Source of the DNA: Massilia sp. Root351
Lineage (GTDB): Bacteria > Pseudomonadota > Gammaproteobacteria > Burkholderiales > Burkholderiaceae_D
DNA: 64,000 nt
Reading direction: 5' to 3'
NCBI RefSeq assembly: GCF_001425045.1
Contig: NZ_LMDJ01000012.1
Span: 164,527 to 228,526, forward strand
The notes below the pieces were generated by a model, which was not told where the DNA came from, did not search any database, and saw nothing but the letters and a program-made list of their open reading frames with translations. Position numbers and translations under genes: made by a program. Below, piece by piece: positions 26,614 through 35,839 of the stretch; position 1 is the stretch's first letter; every line of letters begins with the position of its first letter.

Positions 26614-27089
26614 CAGATGTAACGCACTTCCAGGATTTCGTATTCGCGCGGACCGGATGGCGCCTGCACTTCCACCACGTCGCCGGCCGACTTGCCGATC
26701 AGCGCGCGGGCGATCGGCGAGGTCACCGACACCTTGCTCAGTTTCAGGTCCGCCTCATCCAGGCCGACGATCTGGTAGGTCACTTTCTGGCCCGACTCGA
26801 GGTCTTCCAGGTCCACCGTGGAGGCGAACACCACGCGGCCTTCCGCGTCCAGCTGGGTTGGATCGATGATTTGCGCTGCGCTCAGCTTGCCTTCCAGTTC
26901 CGCGATGCGGCCTTCCACAAAGGCCTGGCGCTCTTTGGCGGCATCGTACTCGGCGTTTTCCGACAGGTCGCCATGCGAACGCGCTTCGGCGATCGCGTCG
27001 ATCACGATGCGGCGCTCCTTGGTCTTCAACTGGTGCAGCTCCTCCTTCAGGAGTTCTGCGCCGAATTTGGTCAATGGAACTGAAGTCAT
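26613..27089 (-). CDS. greA: Transcription elongation factor GreA
   Basis: The 158-residue protein has the N-terminal coiled-coil finger (about 1-75, [18 protein letters not shown], with the acidic tip in [15 protein letters not shown]) that enters the RNA polymerase secondary channel and stimulates cleavage of backtracked RNA. The C-terminal FKBP-like domain ends [18 protein letters not shown]. The ATG at 27089 has GAGAGA upstream. It sits just after a strong hairpin at the end of carB. Confidence 0.97.
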   Translation of the reverse strand: MTSVPLTKFGAELLKEELHQLKTKERRIVIDAIAEARSHGDLSENAEYDAAKERQAFVEGRIAELEGKLSAAQIIDPTQLDAEGRVVFASTVDLEDLESGQKVTYQIVGLDEADLKLSKVSVTSPIARALIGKSAGDVVEVQAPSGPREYEILEVRYI

Positions 27090-27110
27090 AATTGTCTCTC
27101 TAGGTTACGA

Positions 27111-27151
27111 AAAGCACAGAGCCCGCGCCATGCTTCGGCGCGGGCTCTGTG
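27111..27151 (-). terminator. Strong hairpin between carB and greA
   Basis: CACAGAGCCCGCGCC (27115-27129) and GGCGCGGGCTCTGTG (27137-27151) form a perfect 15-bp stem with a 7-base loop. On the minus strand it is followed by CTTTTCG, a short T-tract. It can terminate carAB, yet it ends only about 22 bases before the greA ATG, so it may also act as a leader attenuator for greA. Confidence 0.8.
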
Positions 27152-27185
27152 TCAGCGATCTGGATTGCGTATCGCTTAAAGGAGC

Positions 27186-30100
27186 TTAGTGTAAGGTTTT
27201 ATGCAGACCTTGTAAATCGTACACACGCAACTCGTCCAAATGACGGATACCGGCCACCGCCGCTTCAGCGCCGGCAATGGTGGTGTAGGTCGTCACGCGC
27301 GCCGCCAGCGAGGAGGTACGGATGGCGCGCGAGTCCGTGATGGCGCTGCGCTTCTCTTCCACCGTGTTGATGACCAGCTTGATCTCGTGGTTCTTGATCA
27401 TGTCGACCACGTGCGGACGGCCTTCGGCCACCTTGTTCACTGCCGTGACCGGCACACCGGCCGCCGCGATCACCGCCGCGGTGCCCTTGGTGGCCACCAG
27501 CGTGAAGCCCATGTCGACCAGGTCCTTCGCCACTTTCACGGCGCGCGGCTTGTCCGAGGCCTTCACCGACAGGAACACCTTGCCCGACTTCGGCAGGTTC
27601 ACGCCGGCGCCCAGCTGCGATTTCACGAACGCTTCGCCGAAGGTCATGCCCACGCCCATTACTTCGCCGGTCGATTTCATCTCAGGGCCGAGGATGGTGT
27701 CCACGCCGGGGAATTTGACGAACGGGAACACGGCTTCCTTGACGCTGTAGTAAGGCGGCACCACTTCCTTGGTGATGCCCTGCGATTCCAGGCTCTGGCC
27801 GACCATGCAGCGCGCGGCGATCTTGGCCAGCTGCAAGCCGGTCGCTTTCGACACGTAGGGCACGGTGCGCGAGGCGCGCGGATTCACTTCCAGCACGAAC
27901 ACCACATCCTGGCCGTCTTGTTTTTGGATCGCGAATTGCACGTTCATCAGGCCGACCACATTCAGGCCCTTGGCCATCAGCGAGGTCTGGCGCTTCAGTT
28001 CGTCAATGGTTTCCTGCGACAGCGAGTAAGGTGGCAGCGAGCAGGCCGAGTCGCCCGAGTGCACGCCGGCTTGTTCGATGTGCTCCATCACGCCGCCGAT
28101 AAAGGTGGTGGTACCGTCGGAGATGCAGTCGACGTCGCACTCGATGGCGTCGTTCAGGAAGCGGTCCAGCAGCACCGGCGAATCGTTCGATACTTTCACC
28201 GCTTCACGCATGTAGCGCTCCAGGTCGCGCTGCTCGTGCACGATTTCCATCGCGCGGCCGCCCAGCACGTAGGATGGACGCACCACCAGCGGGTAGCCGA
28301 TTTCCTGCGCCAGGGTCAGCGCCTCGGCTTCGGTGCGCGCGGTGCGGTTAGGCGGCTGGCGCAGGCCCAGGTCCTGCAGCAGCTTCTGGAAACGCTCGCG
28401 GTCTTCGGCGGCGTCGATCATGTCCGGCGAGGTGCCGATGATGGGTACGCCGTTCGCTTCCAGGTCCAGCGCCAGTTTCAGCGGGGTCTGGCCGCCGTAC
28501 TGCACGATCACGCCCACCGGTTTTTCCAGCGCCACGATTTCCAGCACGTCTTCCAGGGTCAGCGATTCGAAGTACAGGCGGTCCGAGGTGTCGTAGTCGG
28601 TCGACACGGTTTCCGGATTGCAGTTGACCATGATGGTCTCGTAGCCGTCCTCGCGCATCGCCAGCGCCGCGTGCACGCAGCAGTAGTCGAATTCGATACC
28701 CTGGCCGATACGGTTCGGGCCACCGCCCAGCACCATGATCTTCTTCTTGTCCGACGGGTTGGACTCGCACTCCTCGTCATAGGTCGAGTACATGTAGGCG
28801 GTGTCGGTCGAGAACTCGGCCGCGCAGGTGTCCACGCGCTTGTACACCGGACGGATGTTCAGCTCGTGGCGCTTGTTGCGCACGGCCGTGTCGGTGGTCT
28901 GCAGCAGGAAGCCCAGGCGGCGGTCCGAGAAGCCCTTCTGTTTCAGCTTGTACAGCACCGTCTTGTCGAGGTTGTCCAGCTTCTGCGTGTCCAGCCACAG
29001 TTCCAGGTCCACGATTTCCTTGATCTGGATCAGGAACCATGGATCGATCTTGGTCAGGTTGTGCACTTCTTCCAGCGTGAAGCCCTGGGCGAAAGCGTCG
29101 CCCACGTACCAGATGCGCTCGGGACCGGGCTCGCCCAGCTCTTCCTCGATCTTCTCGCGGTCGCGGGTTTTTTCGTTCATGCCGTCCACGCCCACTTCCA
29201 GGCCGCGCAGGGCTTTCTGGAACGATTCCTGGAAGTTGCGGCCGATGGCCATCACTTCACCGACGGATTTCATCTGGGTGGTCAGGTGGTGGTCGGCGGT
29301 CGGGAACTTCTCGAACGTGAAGCGCGGCACCTTGGTGACCACGTAGTCGATCGACGGCTCGAACGAGGCCGGGGTGGCGCCGCCGGTGATCTCGTTGCGC
29401 AGCTCGTCGAGCGTGAAGCCGACGGCCAGCTTGGCCGCCACCTTGGCGATCGGGAAACCGGTCGCCTTGGAAGCCAGCGCCGACGAACGCGACACGCGCG
29501 GGTTCATCTCGATGACGATCATGCGGCCGTCTTTCGGATTGATCGAGAACTGCACGTTGGAGCCGCCGGTGTCCACGCCGATCTCGCGCAGCACTGCCAG
29601 CGAGGCGTTGCGCATGATCTGGTATTCCTTGTCGGTCAGCGTCTGCGCAGGGGCGACGGTGATGGAGTCGCCGGTGTGCACGCCCATCGGGTCCAGGTTT
29701 TCGATCGAGCAGATGATGATGCAGTTGTCCGCCTTGTCGCGCACCACTTCCATCTCGTACTCTTTCCAGCCCAGCAGCGATTCTTCAATCAGCAGCTCGT
29801 TGGTCGGCGAGGCTTCCAGGCCGCGCTTGCAGATCGCTTCGAATTCTTCTTCGTTGTAGGCGATGCCGCCGCCGCTGCCGCCCATGGTGAACGATGGACG
29901 GATGATGGTCGGGAAGCCGACTTGCTTCTGCACCGCCCACGATTCTTCCAGCGAGTGCGCCACGCCGGAACGGGCCGAGCCCAGGCCGATCTTGGTCATC
30001 GCGTCCTTGAACTTGGAGCGGTCCTCAGCCTTGTCGATGGCTTCCGGGGTAGCGCCGATCAGCTCGACCTTGTACTTGTCCAGCACGCCGTGCCGGTGCA

Positions 30101-30404
30101 GGTCCAGCGCGCAGTTCAGCGCGGTCTGGCCGCCCATGGTCGGCAGGATCGCGTCCGGCTTTTCCTTGGCGATGATCTTCTCGACGACTTGCCAGGTGAT
30201 CGGCTCGATGTAGGTCACATCGGCCATTTCAGGATCGGTCATGATGGTGGCCGGATTGCTGTTCACCAGGATGACCTTGTAGCCTTCCTCGCGCAGCGCC
30301 TTGCAGGCCTGGGCGCCGGAATAGTCGAACTCGCAGGCCTGGCCGATGATGATGGGGCCGGCGCCGATGATCAGAATACTTTTAATGTCTGTACGTTTTG
30401 GCAT
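27186..30404 (-). CDS. carB: Carbamoyl-phosphate synthase large subunit
   Basis: The 1072-residue subunit makes carbamoyl phosphate from bicarbonate, ATP and ammonia delivered by CarA, for pyrimidine and arginine synthesis. It shows the duplicated structure: two ATP-grasp synthetase halves, the first starting with [21 protein letters not shown] and the second with [18 protein letters not shown] (from about residue 555), and a C-terminal allosteric MGS-like domain (from about 935). Length is normal. It begins four bases after the carA stop. Confidence 0.98.
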   Translation of the reverse strand: MPKRTDIKSILIIGAGPIIIGQACEFDYSGAQACKALREEGYKVILVNSNPATIMTDPEMADVTYIEPITWQVVEKIIAKEKPDAILPTMGGQTALNCALDLHRHGVLDKYKVELIGATPEAIDKAEDRSKFKDAMTKIGLGSARSGVAHSLEESWAVQKQVGFPTIIRPSFTMGGSGGGIAYNEEEFEAICKRGLEASPTNELLIEESLLGWKEYEMEVVRDKADNCIIICSIENLDPMGVHTGDSITVAPAQTLTDKEYQIMRNASLAVLREIGVDTGGSNVQFSINPKDGRMIVIEMNPRVSRSSALASKATGFPIAKVAAKLAVGFTLDELRNEITGGATPASFEPSIDYVVTKVPRFTFEKFPTADHHLTTQMKSVGEVMAIGRNFQESFQKALRGLEVGVDGMNEKTRDREKIEEELGEPGPERIWYVGDAFAQGFTLEEVHNLTKIDPWFLIQIKEIVDLELWLDTQKLDNLDKTVLYKLKQKGFSDRRLGFLLQTTDTAVRNKRHELNIRPVYKRVDTCAAEFSTDTAYMYSTYDEECESNPSDKKKIMVLGGGPNRIGQGIEFDYCCVHAALAMREDGYETIMVNCNPETVSTDYDTSDRLYFESLTLEDVLEIVALEKPVGVIVQYGGQTPLKLALDLEANGVPIIGTSPDMIDAAEDRERFQKLLQDLGLRQPPNRTARTEAEALTLAQEIGYPLVVRPSYVLGGRAMEIVHEQRDLERYMREAVKVSNDSPVLLDRFLNDAIECDVDCISDGTTTFIGGVMEHIEQAGVHSGDSACSLPPYSLSQETIDELKRQTSLMAKGLNVVGLMNVQFAIQKQDGQDVVFVLEVNPRASRTVPYVSKATGLQLAKIAARCMVGQSLESQGITKEVVPPYYSVKEAVFPFVKFPGVDTILGPEMKSTGEVMGVGMTFGEAFVKSQLGAGVNLPKSGKVFLSVKASDKPRAVKVAKDLVDMGFTLVATKGTAAVIAAAGVPVTAVNKVAEGRPHVVDMIKNHEIKLVINTVEEKRSAITDSRAIRTSSLAARVTTYTTIAGAEAAVAGIRHLDELRVYDLQGLHKTLH

Positions 30405-30408
30405 CTTA

Positions 30409-31569
30409 TTATTTCTCCACCGCTGCCATCATGGTGATGAAGCGGTCAAACAGGTAGGCGACGTCGGTAGGACCAGGCGATGCTTCAGGGTGTCCCTGGA
30501 AGCAGAAGGCCGGGGTGTCGGTGCGGGCGAAACCCTGCAGCGAACCGTCGAACAGCGATTTGTGGGTAACGCGGCAGTTGGCCGGCAGCGTGTCCGCATC
30601 GACCGCGAAGCCGTGGTTCTGCGACGTGATCAGCACCTGCCTGCTGTCCAGGTCCTGAACCGGGTGGTTGGCGCCGTGGTGGCCGAACTTCATCTTCAGC
30701 GTCTTGGCGCCGGAGGCCAGCGCCATGATCTGGTGGCCCAGACAGATGCCGAACACCGGCAGCTTTTTGTCCATGAAGACTCTGGTGGCGGCGATCGCGT
30801 AATCGCATGGTTCAGGGTCGCCGGGACCGTTCGACAGGAACACGCCGTCCGGGTTCATGGCCAGCACCTCTTCGGCGCTGGTCTGGGCCGGCACCACGGT
30901 CACTTTGCAGCCGCGCGAAGTCAGCATGCGCAGGATGTTGCGCTTGACGCCGAAGTCGTAGGCGACCACGTGGAATTTCGGATCGTCCAGCTTGGCGTAA
31001 CCTTCGCCCAGGGCCCACTCGGCCTCGGTCCACTCGTAGGTGGCCTGCACCGACACCACCTTGGCCAGGTCCATGCCGGACAGGCCGGGGAAGGAGCGCG
31101 CCAGTTCCAGCGCCTGCTCGACCGACGGTTCCTTGCCTTGCGTGCCGGTCAGGATGGCGCCGCCCTGCGCGCCTTTTTCGCGCAGGATGCGGGTCAGCTT
31201 GCGCGTGTCGATGCCGGCGATGGCGACGATGTTCTCGGCCTTCAGGTAGTCGGACAGGGATTGGGTGGAGCGGAAATTCGAGGCCAGCAGCGGCAGGTCG
31301 CGGATGATGAGGCCGGCGGCGTGGACTTTGGTGGATTCGACGTCTTCAGGATTGACGCCGGTGTTGCCGATATGGGGATACGTCAGGGTGACGATCTGGC
31401 GGCAGTAGCTGGGGTCGGTCAGGATTTCCTGGTAACCGGTCATGGAAGTGTTGAAAACAACTTCGCCTGTCGTGTGGCCGACGGCACCGATGGAAAAACC
31501 TTTGAAAATGGTTCCGTCAGCAAGAGCCAGAATGGCTGGGACGGCGGGGCCAGAAAAAAATGGCGGCAA
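30409..31569 (-). CDS. carA: Carbamoyl-phosphate synthase small (glutaminase) subunit
   Basis: CarA hydrolyses glutamine and passes ammonia to CarB. The class-I glutamine amidotransferase domain has the nucleophile in [15 protein letters not shown] and the catalytic His in GHPEASPGP; the N-terminal half has [18 protein letters not shown]. No ATG is available upstream. Of two nearby TTG codons, the one at 31569 has AGGAG (31576-31580) six bases before it, whereas the one at 31575 abuts AGGAG, so 31569 is chosen, giving 386 residues. Confidence 0.96.
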   Translation of the reverse strand: MPPFFSGPAVPAILALADGTIFKGFSIGAVGHTTGEVVFNTSMTGYQEILTDPSYCRQIVTLTYPHIGNTGVNPEDVESTKVHAAGLIIRDLPLLASNFRSTQSLSDYLKAENIVAIAGIDTRKLTRILREKGAQGGAILTGTQGKEPSVEQALELARSFPGLSGMDLAKVVSVQATYEWTEAEWALGEGYAKLDDPKFHVVAYDFGVKRNILRMLTSRGCKVTVVPAQTSAEEVLAMNPDGVFLSNGPGDPEPCDYAIAATRVFMDKKLPVFGICLGHQIMALASGAKTLKMKFGHHGANHPVQDLDSRQVLITSQNHGFAVDADTLPANCRVTHKSLFDGSLQGFARTDTPAFCFQGHPEASPGPTDVAYLFDRFITMMAAVEK

Positions 31570-31712
31570 GGGCAACTCCTGATAAAGTTACCGTAGCTGC
31601 GCCACGTCAGACGACCAACAGATTCCCTGGCTGTGCGCCCGGGTTGCAAGTCAGATTGATGATGGATGAGTGGTAGTCGCTACGGTAGATGTGAGATTGG
31701 CTAAACCTTTGA

Positions 31713-31741
31713 ATTATAACCTAAAGAGGCCCATTCCACAA
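31713..31741 (-). promoter_or_regulatory. Candidate carAB promoter
   Basis: On the minus strand, TTGTGG (31736-31741) and a perfect TATAAT (31713-31718) are spaced by 17 bases. The start would be near 31706, leaving a leader of about 135 nt before carA. No ARG box was evident to me in it. Confidence 0.5.
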
Positions 31742-31847
31742 TGCCGTCAGGAAGTTCTCCACCAGCTTCCCGCCGTCCGCAGGGCCAGCGGCGGCAATCC
31801 TTGCGCCAGGTCCAAACGCTGCCGCACCATCCGGCTAGACTGGGCCG

Positions 31848-33023
31848 ATGCCCATCATCGCCCTGCCCCTGCCTCGCGAAACCTACGACGCGCCCTGGAA
31901 AGGCGCACTGGCCGCGTATTTCCAGGAGTTTATGGCGTTTTATTTCCCGGACATGGGTAACGCCATCGACTGGCTGCGCCCGCCTGTGTTCCTGGACAAG
32001 GAGCTCCCCCAGGTCACGCGCGACGCCGCGCTCGGCACGCGGCTGGCGGACCATCTGGTGCAGATCCATACCGGGGACGGCAACAAGCAATGGATGCTGA
32101 TCCATATCGAAGTGCAGGCGCAGCAAGACTGCACCCTGCCAGAACGCATGTATGTCTACCAATACCGCATTTACGACCGCTTCCGGCACCCGGTAGCCTG
32201 CCTGGTCGTGCTGGCCGATCGCGCCCGCCGCTGGCGGCCGTCCAGTTTCAGTTACCGGTGGCACGGCTGCGGTGCGCGGGTGGACTTCCGTTGCGTCAAG
32301 CTGCGGGACTACGCGCGCCGGGTCGAGCAACTGCAGACCCAAGACAATGCCTTCGCCCTGCTCACCGCAGCCCACCTGCTTACCCAGCAGACCCGCGGCC
32401 AGCCGCAGCAGCGCCACGCCGCCAAATGGAAGCTCGCACGCTTGCTGTTCGCGCGTGACTGGGACCGTCAGCGTGTCATAAACTTATTTCATGTCATAGA
32501 CTGGATCATGCGTCTTCCCAAGGAGCTTGAAGACCAACTGTGGCAGGACATCATCGATTTGGAAGGGAGAAAAGCCATGGATACTTACGTCCCGCGCGGC
32601 GCAAGAATTGCGATGATGCGCGAATTGAACGAAGCGCGCGAGAAAGCACAGAGAGAGGGCTGGCTGGAAGGACAGCAGAAAGGCTGGCAGGAGGGCAAGC
32701 TGAAGGGCTGGGAGGAAGGACAGGCCCAAGGCCGGCAGCAAGGGCTGTTTGATGGCCTGCTTGAGGGCCGTCAGGAGGGTCGCCTGGAGGGTCGTCAGGA
32801 GGGTCGTCAGGAGGGCCGTCAGGAGGGCCGTCAGGAAGGACTGGCCGACGGGTTACGGCTCGGCCAGGCAGCGCTGCTTGCCAGGCTGCTGGCAAAGCGC
32901 TTCGGCACACTACCGGAGGACGTCAGCGCGCGGATCCGCGCGGCCAGCCTCGATGAGCTGCAGGCATGGGCCGAGGCCGCACTGGACGCCGGTACGCTTG
33001 ACGAGGTGCTGCCTCGCCACTGA
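31848..33023 (+). CDS. Rpn-family PD-(D/E)XK nuclease (putative anti-phage toxin, RpnL-like)
   Basis: The 391-residue protein has an N-terminal Rpn/YhgA-like nuclease domain with D68 (RLADHLVQIH) and E88-V-Q90 (MLIHIEVQAQ) as catalytic residues. Residues about 270-343 are a run of tetrapeptides each starting with Gly, including six GRQE/GRLE copies, and the end (345-388) is a DUF4351-like helical domain (LAKRFGTLPEDVSARIRAAS). Rpn proteins cleave DNA and have been linked to phage defence, with a shorter product from an internal start acting as antitoxin. An internal start with a good ribosome site lies at 32577. The gene stands alone, divergent from carA. Confidence 0.9.
   Translation: MPIIALPLPRETYDAPWKGALAAYFQEFMAFYFPDMGNAIDWLRPPVFLDKELPQVTRDAALGTRLADHLVQIHTGDGNKQWMLIHIEVQAQQDCTLPERMYVYQYRIYDRFRHPVACLVVLADRARRWRPSSFSYRWHGCGARVDFRCVKLRDYARRVEQLQTQDNAFALLTAAHLLTQQTRGQPQQRHAAKWKLARLLFARDWDRQRVINLFHVIDWIMRLPKELEDQLWQDIIDLEGRKAMDTYVPRGARIAMMRELNEAREKAQREGWLEGQQKGWQEGKLKGWEEGQAQGRQQGLFDGLLEGRQEGRLEGRQEGRQEGRQEGRQEGLADGLRLGQAALLARLLAKRFGTLPEDVSARIRAASLDELQAWAEAALDAGTLDEVLPRH
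32577..33023 (+). CDS. Candidate internally started Rpn C-terminal protein (RpnS-like antitoxin)
   Basis: An in-frame ATG (codon 244 of the Rpn gene) begins MDTYVPRGARIAMMRELNEA. AGGGAG (32564-32569) precedes it by seven bases, better than the site of the full-length start. The product would be 148 residues: a charged helix, the Gly-x-x-x repeat region and the DUF4351-like domain, without the nuclease domain. In studied E. coli Rpn genes, an internally started C-terminal product with four-residue repeats binds and blocks the full-length toxin. That this start is used here is an inference. Confidence 0.6.
   Translation: MDTYVPRGARIAMMRELNEAREKAQREGWLEGQQKGWQEGKLKGWEEGQAQGRQQGLFDGLLEGRQEGRLEGRQEGRQEGRQEGRQEGLADGLRLGQAALLARLLAKRFGTLPEDVSARIRAASLDELQAWAEAALDAGTLDEVLPRH
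32766..32837 (+). repeat. Six tandem 12-bp repeats in the Rpn gene
   Basis: Six consecutive units of the form GGYCGTCAGGAG (the second is GGTCGCCTGGAG, the last ends GGAA) encode GRQE, GRLE, GRQE, GRQE, GRQE, GRQE. The unit is a multiple of three, so slippage changes the number of tetrapeptides without breaking the frame. It lies inside a longer stretch of 18 Gly-x-x-x units. Confidence 0.95.
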
Positions 33024-33027
33024 GAGC

Positions 33028-33043
33028 GGGCCTGCGCAGGCCC
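33028..33043. terminator. Palindromic hairpin between convergent rpn and glcG-like genes
   Basis: GGGCCTGCGCAGGCCC is a perfect 16-bp palindrome in the 37-base gap between two convergent stop codons. There is no T-tract, so terminator function is tentative. Confidence 0.4.
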
Positions 33044-33060
33044 TGCCTGGCCGCACTGAA

Positions 33061-33465
33061 TTACCCCAGCGCGGCGATGCCCACTTTCGCGACTTGCGCG
33101 TCTTCATTCGATTTGACGCCGGATACGCCCACCGCGCCCACCACGTGACCGTCGACGATCACCGGCACGCCGCCTTCCAGCATGCCTTCCATCTCCGGCG
33201 CGCTCAGGAACGATACGCGGCCGTTGTTGATCATCTCTTCATACACGCGCGACTCGCGGCGCCCCAGCGCGGCCACGCGCGCCTTCCTCGGGGCGATGTG
33301 CGACGAGATCGGCGCAGCGCCGTCCAGGCGCTGGAACCACAGCGCATGGCCGCCGTCGTCCACGATGGAGATCGATACTGCCCACTTGTTGGCCACAGCC
33401 TCGGCTTCGGCGGCAGCGGCGATCTTCTTCACGTCTTCGAGGGTCAGTACTGGTTTGGTTTGCAT
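33061..33465 (-). CDS. GlcG/HbpS-family (DUF336) protein
   Basis: The 134-residue single-domain protein matches GlcG/HbpS-like proteins: LTLEDVKKIAAAAEAEA, SISIVDDGGHALWFQRLDGA, and GGVPVIVDGHVVGAVGVSG. HbpS binds haem in Streptomyces; PduO and GlcG relatives have unclear roles. No signal peptide is seen, so it is cytoplasmic. It is followed by the rpn gene on the other strand and preceded by the patatin gene 34 bases upstream on the same strand, which may share its promoter. Confidence 0.9.
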   Translation of the reverse strand: MQTKPVLTLEDVKKIAAAAEAEAVANKWAVSISIVDDGGHALWFQRLDGAAPISSHIAPRKARVAALGRRESRVYEEMINNGRVSFLSAPEMEGMLEGGVPVIVDGHVVGAVGVSGVKSNEDAQVAKVGIAALG

Positions 33466-33499
33466 GGGACTTCCTGATTAAGAATATTGAAATAACAAC

Positions 33500-34474
33500 T
33501 TACTGCTCGCGCATGGCTTTCAGCTTTTGCTTCAGCTGCGCCATGATGGCATTGGTGGCGCGCTCCCCGGCCTGGATGGCCTTGTTGCGGTTGCCGAAAT
33601 CGTTGCCCGCCATGCGCCCCAGCGGCGGCTGGATCACGATGTCGGCGTCCTTCAGCTCGTACTGGTTGATGCGCTGCCCCATGATGCTAAAGGTCTGCAG
33701 GATGACTTCCAGCGAGCTGATCGCCGCCTGGGAATCGGTCTGGGTCGAAATATTGACGGCAATGATGAAGTCTGCGCCCATTTCGCGCGCGAAGCGCACC
33801 GGCACCGGCGCCACCAGGCCGCCGTCCACATAGGTGCGGCTGCCGATCACCACCGGCTGGAACACGCCCGGCACCGACGAGCTGGCGCGCACCGCCATGC
33901 CGGTATTACCGCGCTGGAACAGGATCGGCTGGCCGTTTTTCAGGTCGGCCGCCACCGCGCCGAAGGGAATCTTGAGTTTTTCGATCGGGCGGTTGTGCAC
34001 CGCCTTGTTGACGTAGGCTTGCAGCGCCTCGCCCTTGAGCACGCCGGATGACTTGCCAAACAGCGGCATGGCCCAGTCCGAAATGGCGGCCTCGTCCATT
34101 TCGTAGGCCATTTTCTGCAGGTTGGCGCCCGAATTTCCGGCCGCGTACAGCGCGCCCACCACGCTGCCGGCGCTGGTGCCCACCACCACGTCCGGCACGA
34201 TGCCCTGTGCCTCGAGCGCCTTGATCACGCCGATATGGGCGAAACCGCGCGCGGCGCCGCCGCCCAGGGCCAGGCCGATCTTGATCTTGCGCTGAGGCGG
34301 TGCGGCCGCGGCGGCAACCGCCGGGGGCGCCAGCGGATTGACGGGCGTCACGGCCGGCGCCACCACGGTGGCGGCCGGCGAGGCAGGCACCACCGGCGGC
34401 GCGACCGGAGTGGAAGCGCATCCGGCCAGCGCGGCGGCAGCCAGGACGGAAGCGAGTAAGCGTTTCAAGGACAT
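33500..34474 (-). CDS. Patatin-like phospholipase lipoprotein (RssA-like)
   Basis: Starting at 34474 the protein has 324 residues with a lipoprotein signal (LAAAALAGCAS, lipid-modified Cys about residue 18). A Pro/Ala/Val linker leads to a patatin domain with the oxyanion loop GLALGGGAARGFAHIG, the nucleophile elbow GTSAG and the catalytic DGG (YVDGGLVAPVPV). The Ser-Asp dyad is complete, so lipid acyl hydrolase activity at the inner or outer membrane is likely. RssA-type proteins are its nearest named relatives. Confidence 0.92.
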   Translation of the reverse strand: MSLKRLLASVLAAAALAGCASTPVAPPVVPASPAATVVAPAVTPVNPLAPPAVAAAAAPPQRKIKIGLALGGGAARGFAHIGVIKALEAQGIVPDVVVGTSAGSVVGALYAAGNSGANLQKMAYEMDEAAISDWAMPLFGKSSGVLKGEALQAYVNKAVHNRPIEKLKIPFGAVAADLKNGQPILFQRGNTGMAVRASSSVPGVFQPVVIGSRTYVDGGLVAPVPVRFAREMGADFIIAVNISTQTDSQAAISSLEVILQTFSIMGQRINQYELKDADIVIQPPLGRMAGNDFGNRNKAIQAGERATNAIMAQLKQKLKAMREQ

Positions 34475-34557
34475 GTATCGGCTATCTGCACAGTTAAAGC
34501 GGGGCAGATTGTAACGCAAGCCGGCCCAGGCGCCCAAAACGCGGGCCGGATTGCGGC

Positions 34558-35835
34558 TTACACCTTGGGCAGGCAGACCGTGAAACTGCTGCCCTTGCCC
34601 GCCTCGGACTTGATCGACAGGCTGCCGCCGTGGCGCAGCAGCACGTGCTTGACGATGGCCAGGCCCAGCCCGGTACCCTGGGTCTCCCGCGAGCGGCTCT
34701 TGTCGACCCGGTAGAAACGCTCGGTCAGCCGCGAGATATGCTCGGGGCTGATGCCGATGCCGGTATCTTCCACCACGAACTTGACACCCTTGCCGCTGTC
34801 GCTCCAGCTCAGCCGGATGCTGCCGCCGGCCGGGGTATAGCGCACCGCGTTCGACGCCAGGTTGCCGAAGGCGCTGTGCAACTCGTCATAATTGCCCTGC
34901 ACCGCCACATCCTCCATCTCCACCGAGATCTCGTGCTTGCCCGCCGACAGCGCGCGCGCATCGCGCAACACCTGTTCCAGCAGCGCGCGGGTATCGATCT
35001 TCTCCGGCCGCATCGGATGGTCCACCGATTCCAGGCGCGACAAGGTCAGCATGTCCTCGATCAGGTGCTGCATGCGATGCCCCTGCTCCGTCATCAGCTT
35101 CAGGTGCGCCATGCGGGTGGCCGTATCCAGGTCCTCGGAGGCGGCGATTTCCAGGAAACCGACAATCACCGTCAGCGGCGTGCGCAGCTCGTGCGAAGCG
35201 TTGGCGATGAAGTCGCGCCGCATCATTTCGGTGCGCTCGGTTTCCGTCACGTCGTGCGTAACCAGGATCTGGCGCCGGTTTTCGAACGGAATGATGTGCA
35301 CGATCAGCTTGCGCTCGCGGAAAGTCAAGGTCAGCGGCTGGTCGTAGCGTCCCAGGATGATGTAATCCATGAATTCGGGGCTGCGGATCAGGTTGGTTAC
35401 CCGCATGCCCTTGTCGCGTTCGTTGCGCAAGCCCAGGTGGGCTTCGGCGGCCGGATTGCACCATTCCAGGAACAGCACGTCGTCCATGATGACCACGCCG
35501 TCCGGCAGCAGATGCATGGCCTGGCGGAAGCGCGCCAGCCATTCGGTCAGCTCGGCCTGGTTTTTCTCGTCGTCGCGGCGCAGCCGGTACAGGCGCGAGA
35601 AAATGCCGGTCCAGGCGCCCCAGCCGTCGGGCAGCTTGGCGCTTTGCGGATCGTCCAGCCAGTCGCTCAGCTGGTACAGGTAATTCAGCTGCGCGAACAC
35701 CATCACCGACATCGTGATGAAGGCCACGGTCAGCGCCGTCATGGCGCCGAACAGCCACCACAAAATGCCGACGCCCGCCAGGATCAAGCCCATGCGCAGC
35801 GCCGCCGGCACCCAGAACACCAGTTTTGGATTCAT
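34558..35835 (-). CDS. phoR: Phosphate regulon sensor histidine kinase PhoR
   Basis: The 425-residue kinase has two N-terminal membrane helices (about 12-30 and 32-50) without a periplasmic loop, a PAS domain (about 100-200), a HisKA domain with H215 (ANASHELRTPLT) and an ATPase domain ending GTGLGLAIVKHVL. As in other PhoR proteins it reads phosphate through PstSCAB and PhoU and phosphorylates PhoB. It is the last gene of the pst-pho operon, four bases after phoB. Confidence 0.96.
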   Translation of the reverse strand: MNPKLVFWVPAALRMGLILAGVGILWWLFGAMTALTVAFITMSVMVFAQLNYLYQLSDWLDDPQSAKLPDGWGAWTGIFSRLYRLRRDDEKNQAELTEWLARFRQAMHLLPDGVVIMDDVLFLEWCNPAAEAHLGLRNERDKGMRVTNLIRSPEFMDYIILGRYDQPLTLTFRERKLIVHIIPFENRRQILVTHDVTETERTEMMRRDFIANASHELRTPLTVIVGFLEIAASEDLDTATRMAHLKLMTEQGHRMQHLIEDMLTLSRLESVDHPMRPEKIDTRALLEQVLRDARALSAGKHEISVEMEDVAVQGNYDELHSAFGNLASNAVRYTPAGGSIRLSWSDSGKGVKFVVEDTGIGISPEHISRLTERFYRVDKSRSRETQGTGLGLAIVKHVLLRHGGSLSIKSEAGKGSSFTVCLPKV

Positions 35836-35839
35836 AGCG

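Noticed and set aside
27240-30437. Open frame of over 1000 codons on the plus strand opposite carB
   Set aside because: It is the antisense shadow of carB; its translation is His/Arg/Gln/Val-rich with no family motif, typical of high-GC reverse frames.
32766-32837. Tandem repeats considered as a CRISPR or intergenic satellite
   Set aside because: Units are 12 bp with no spacers, lie inside a reading frame and keep the frame.
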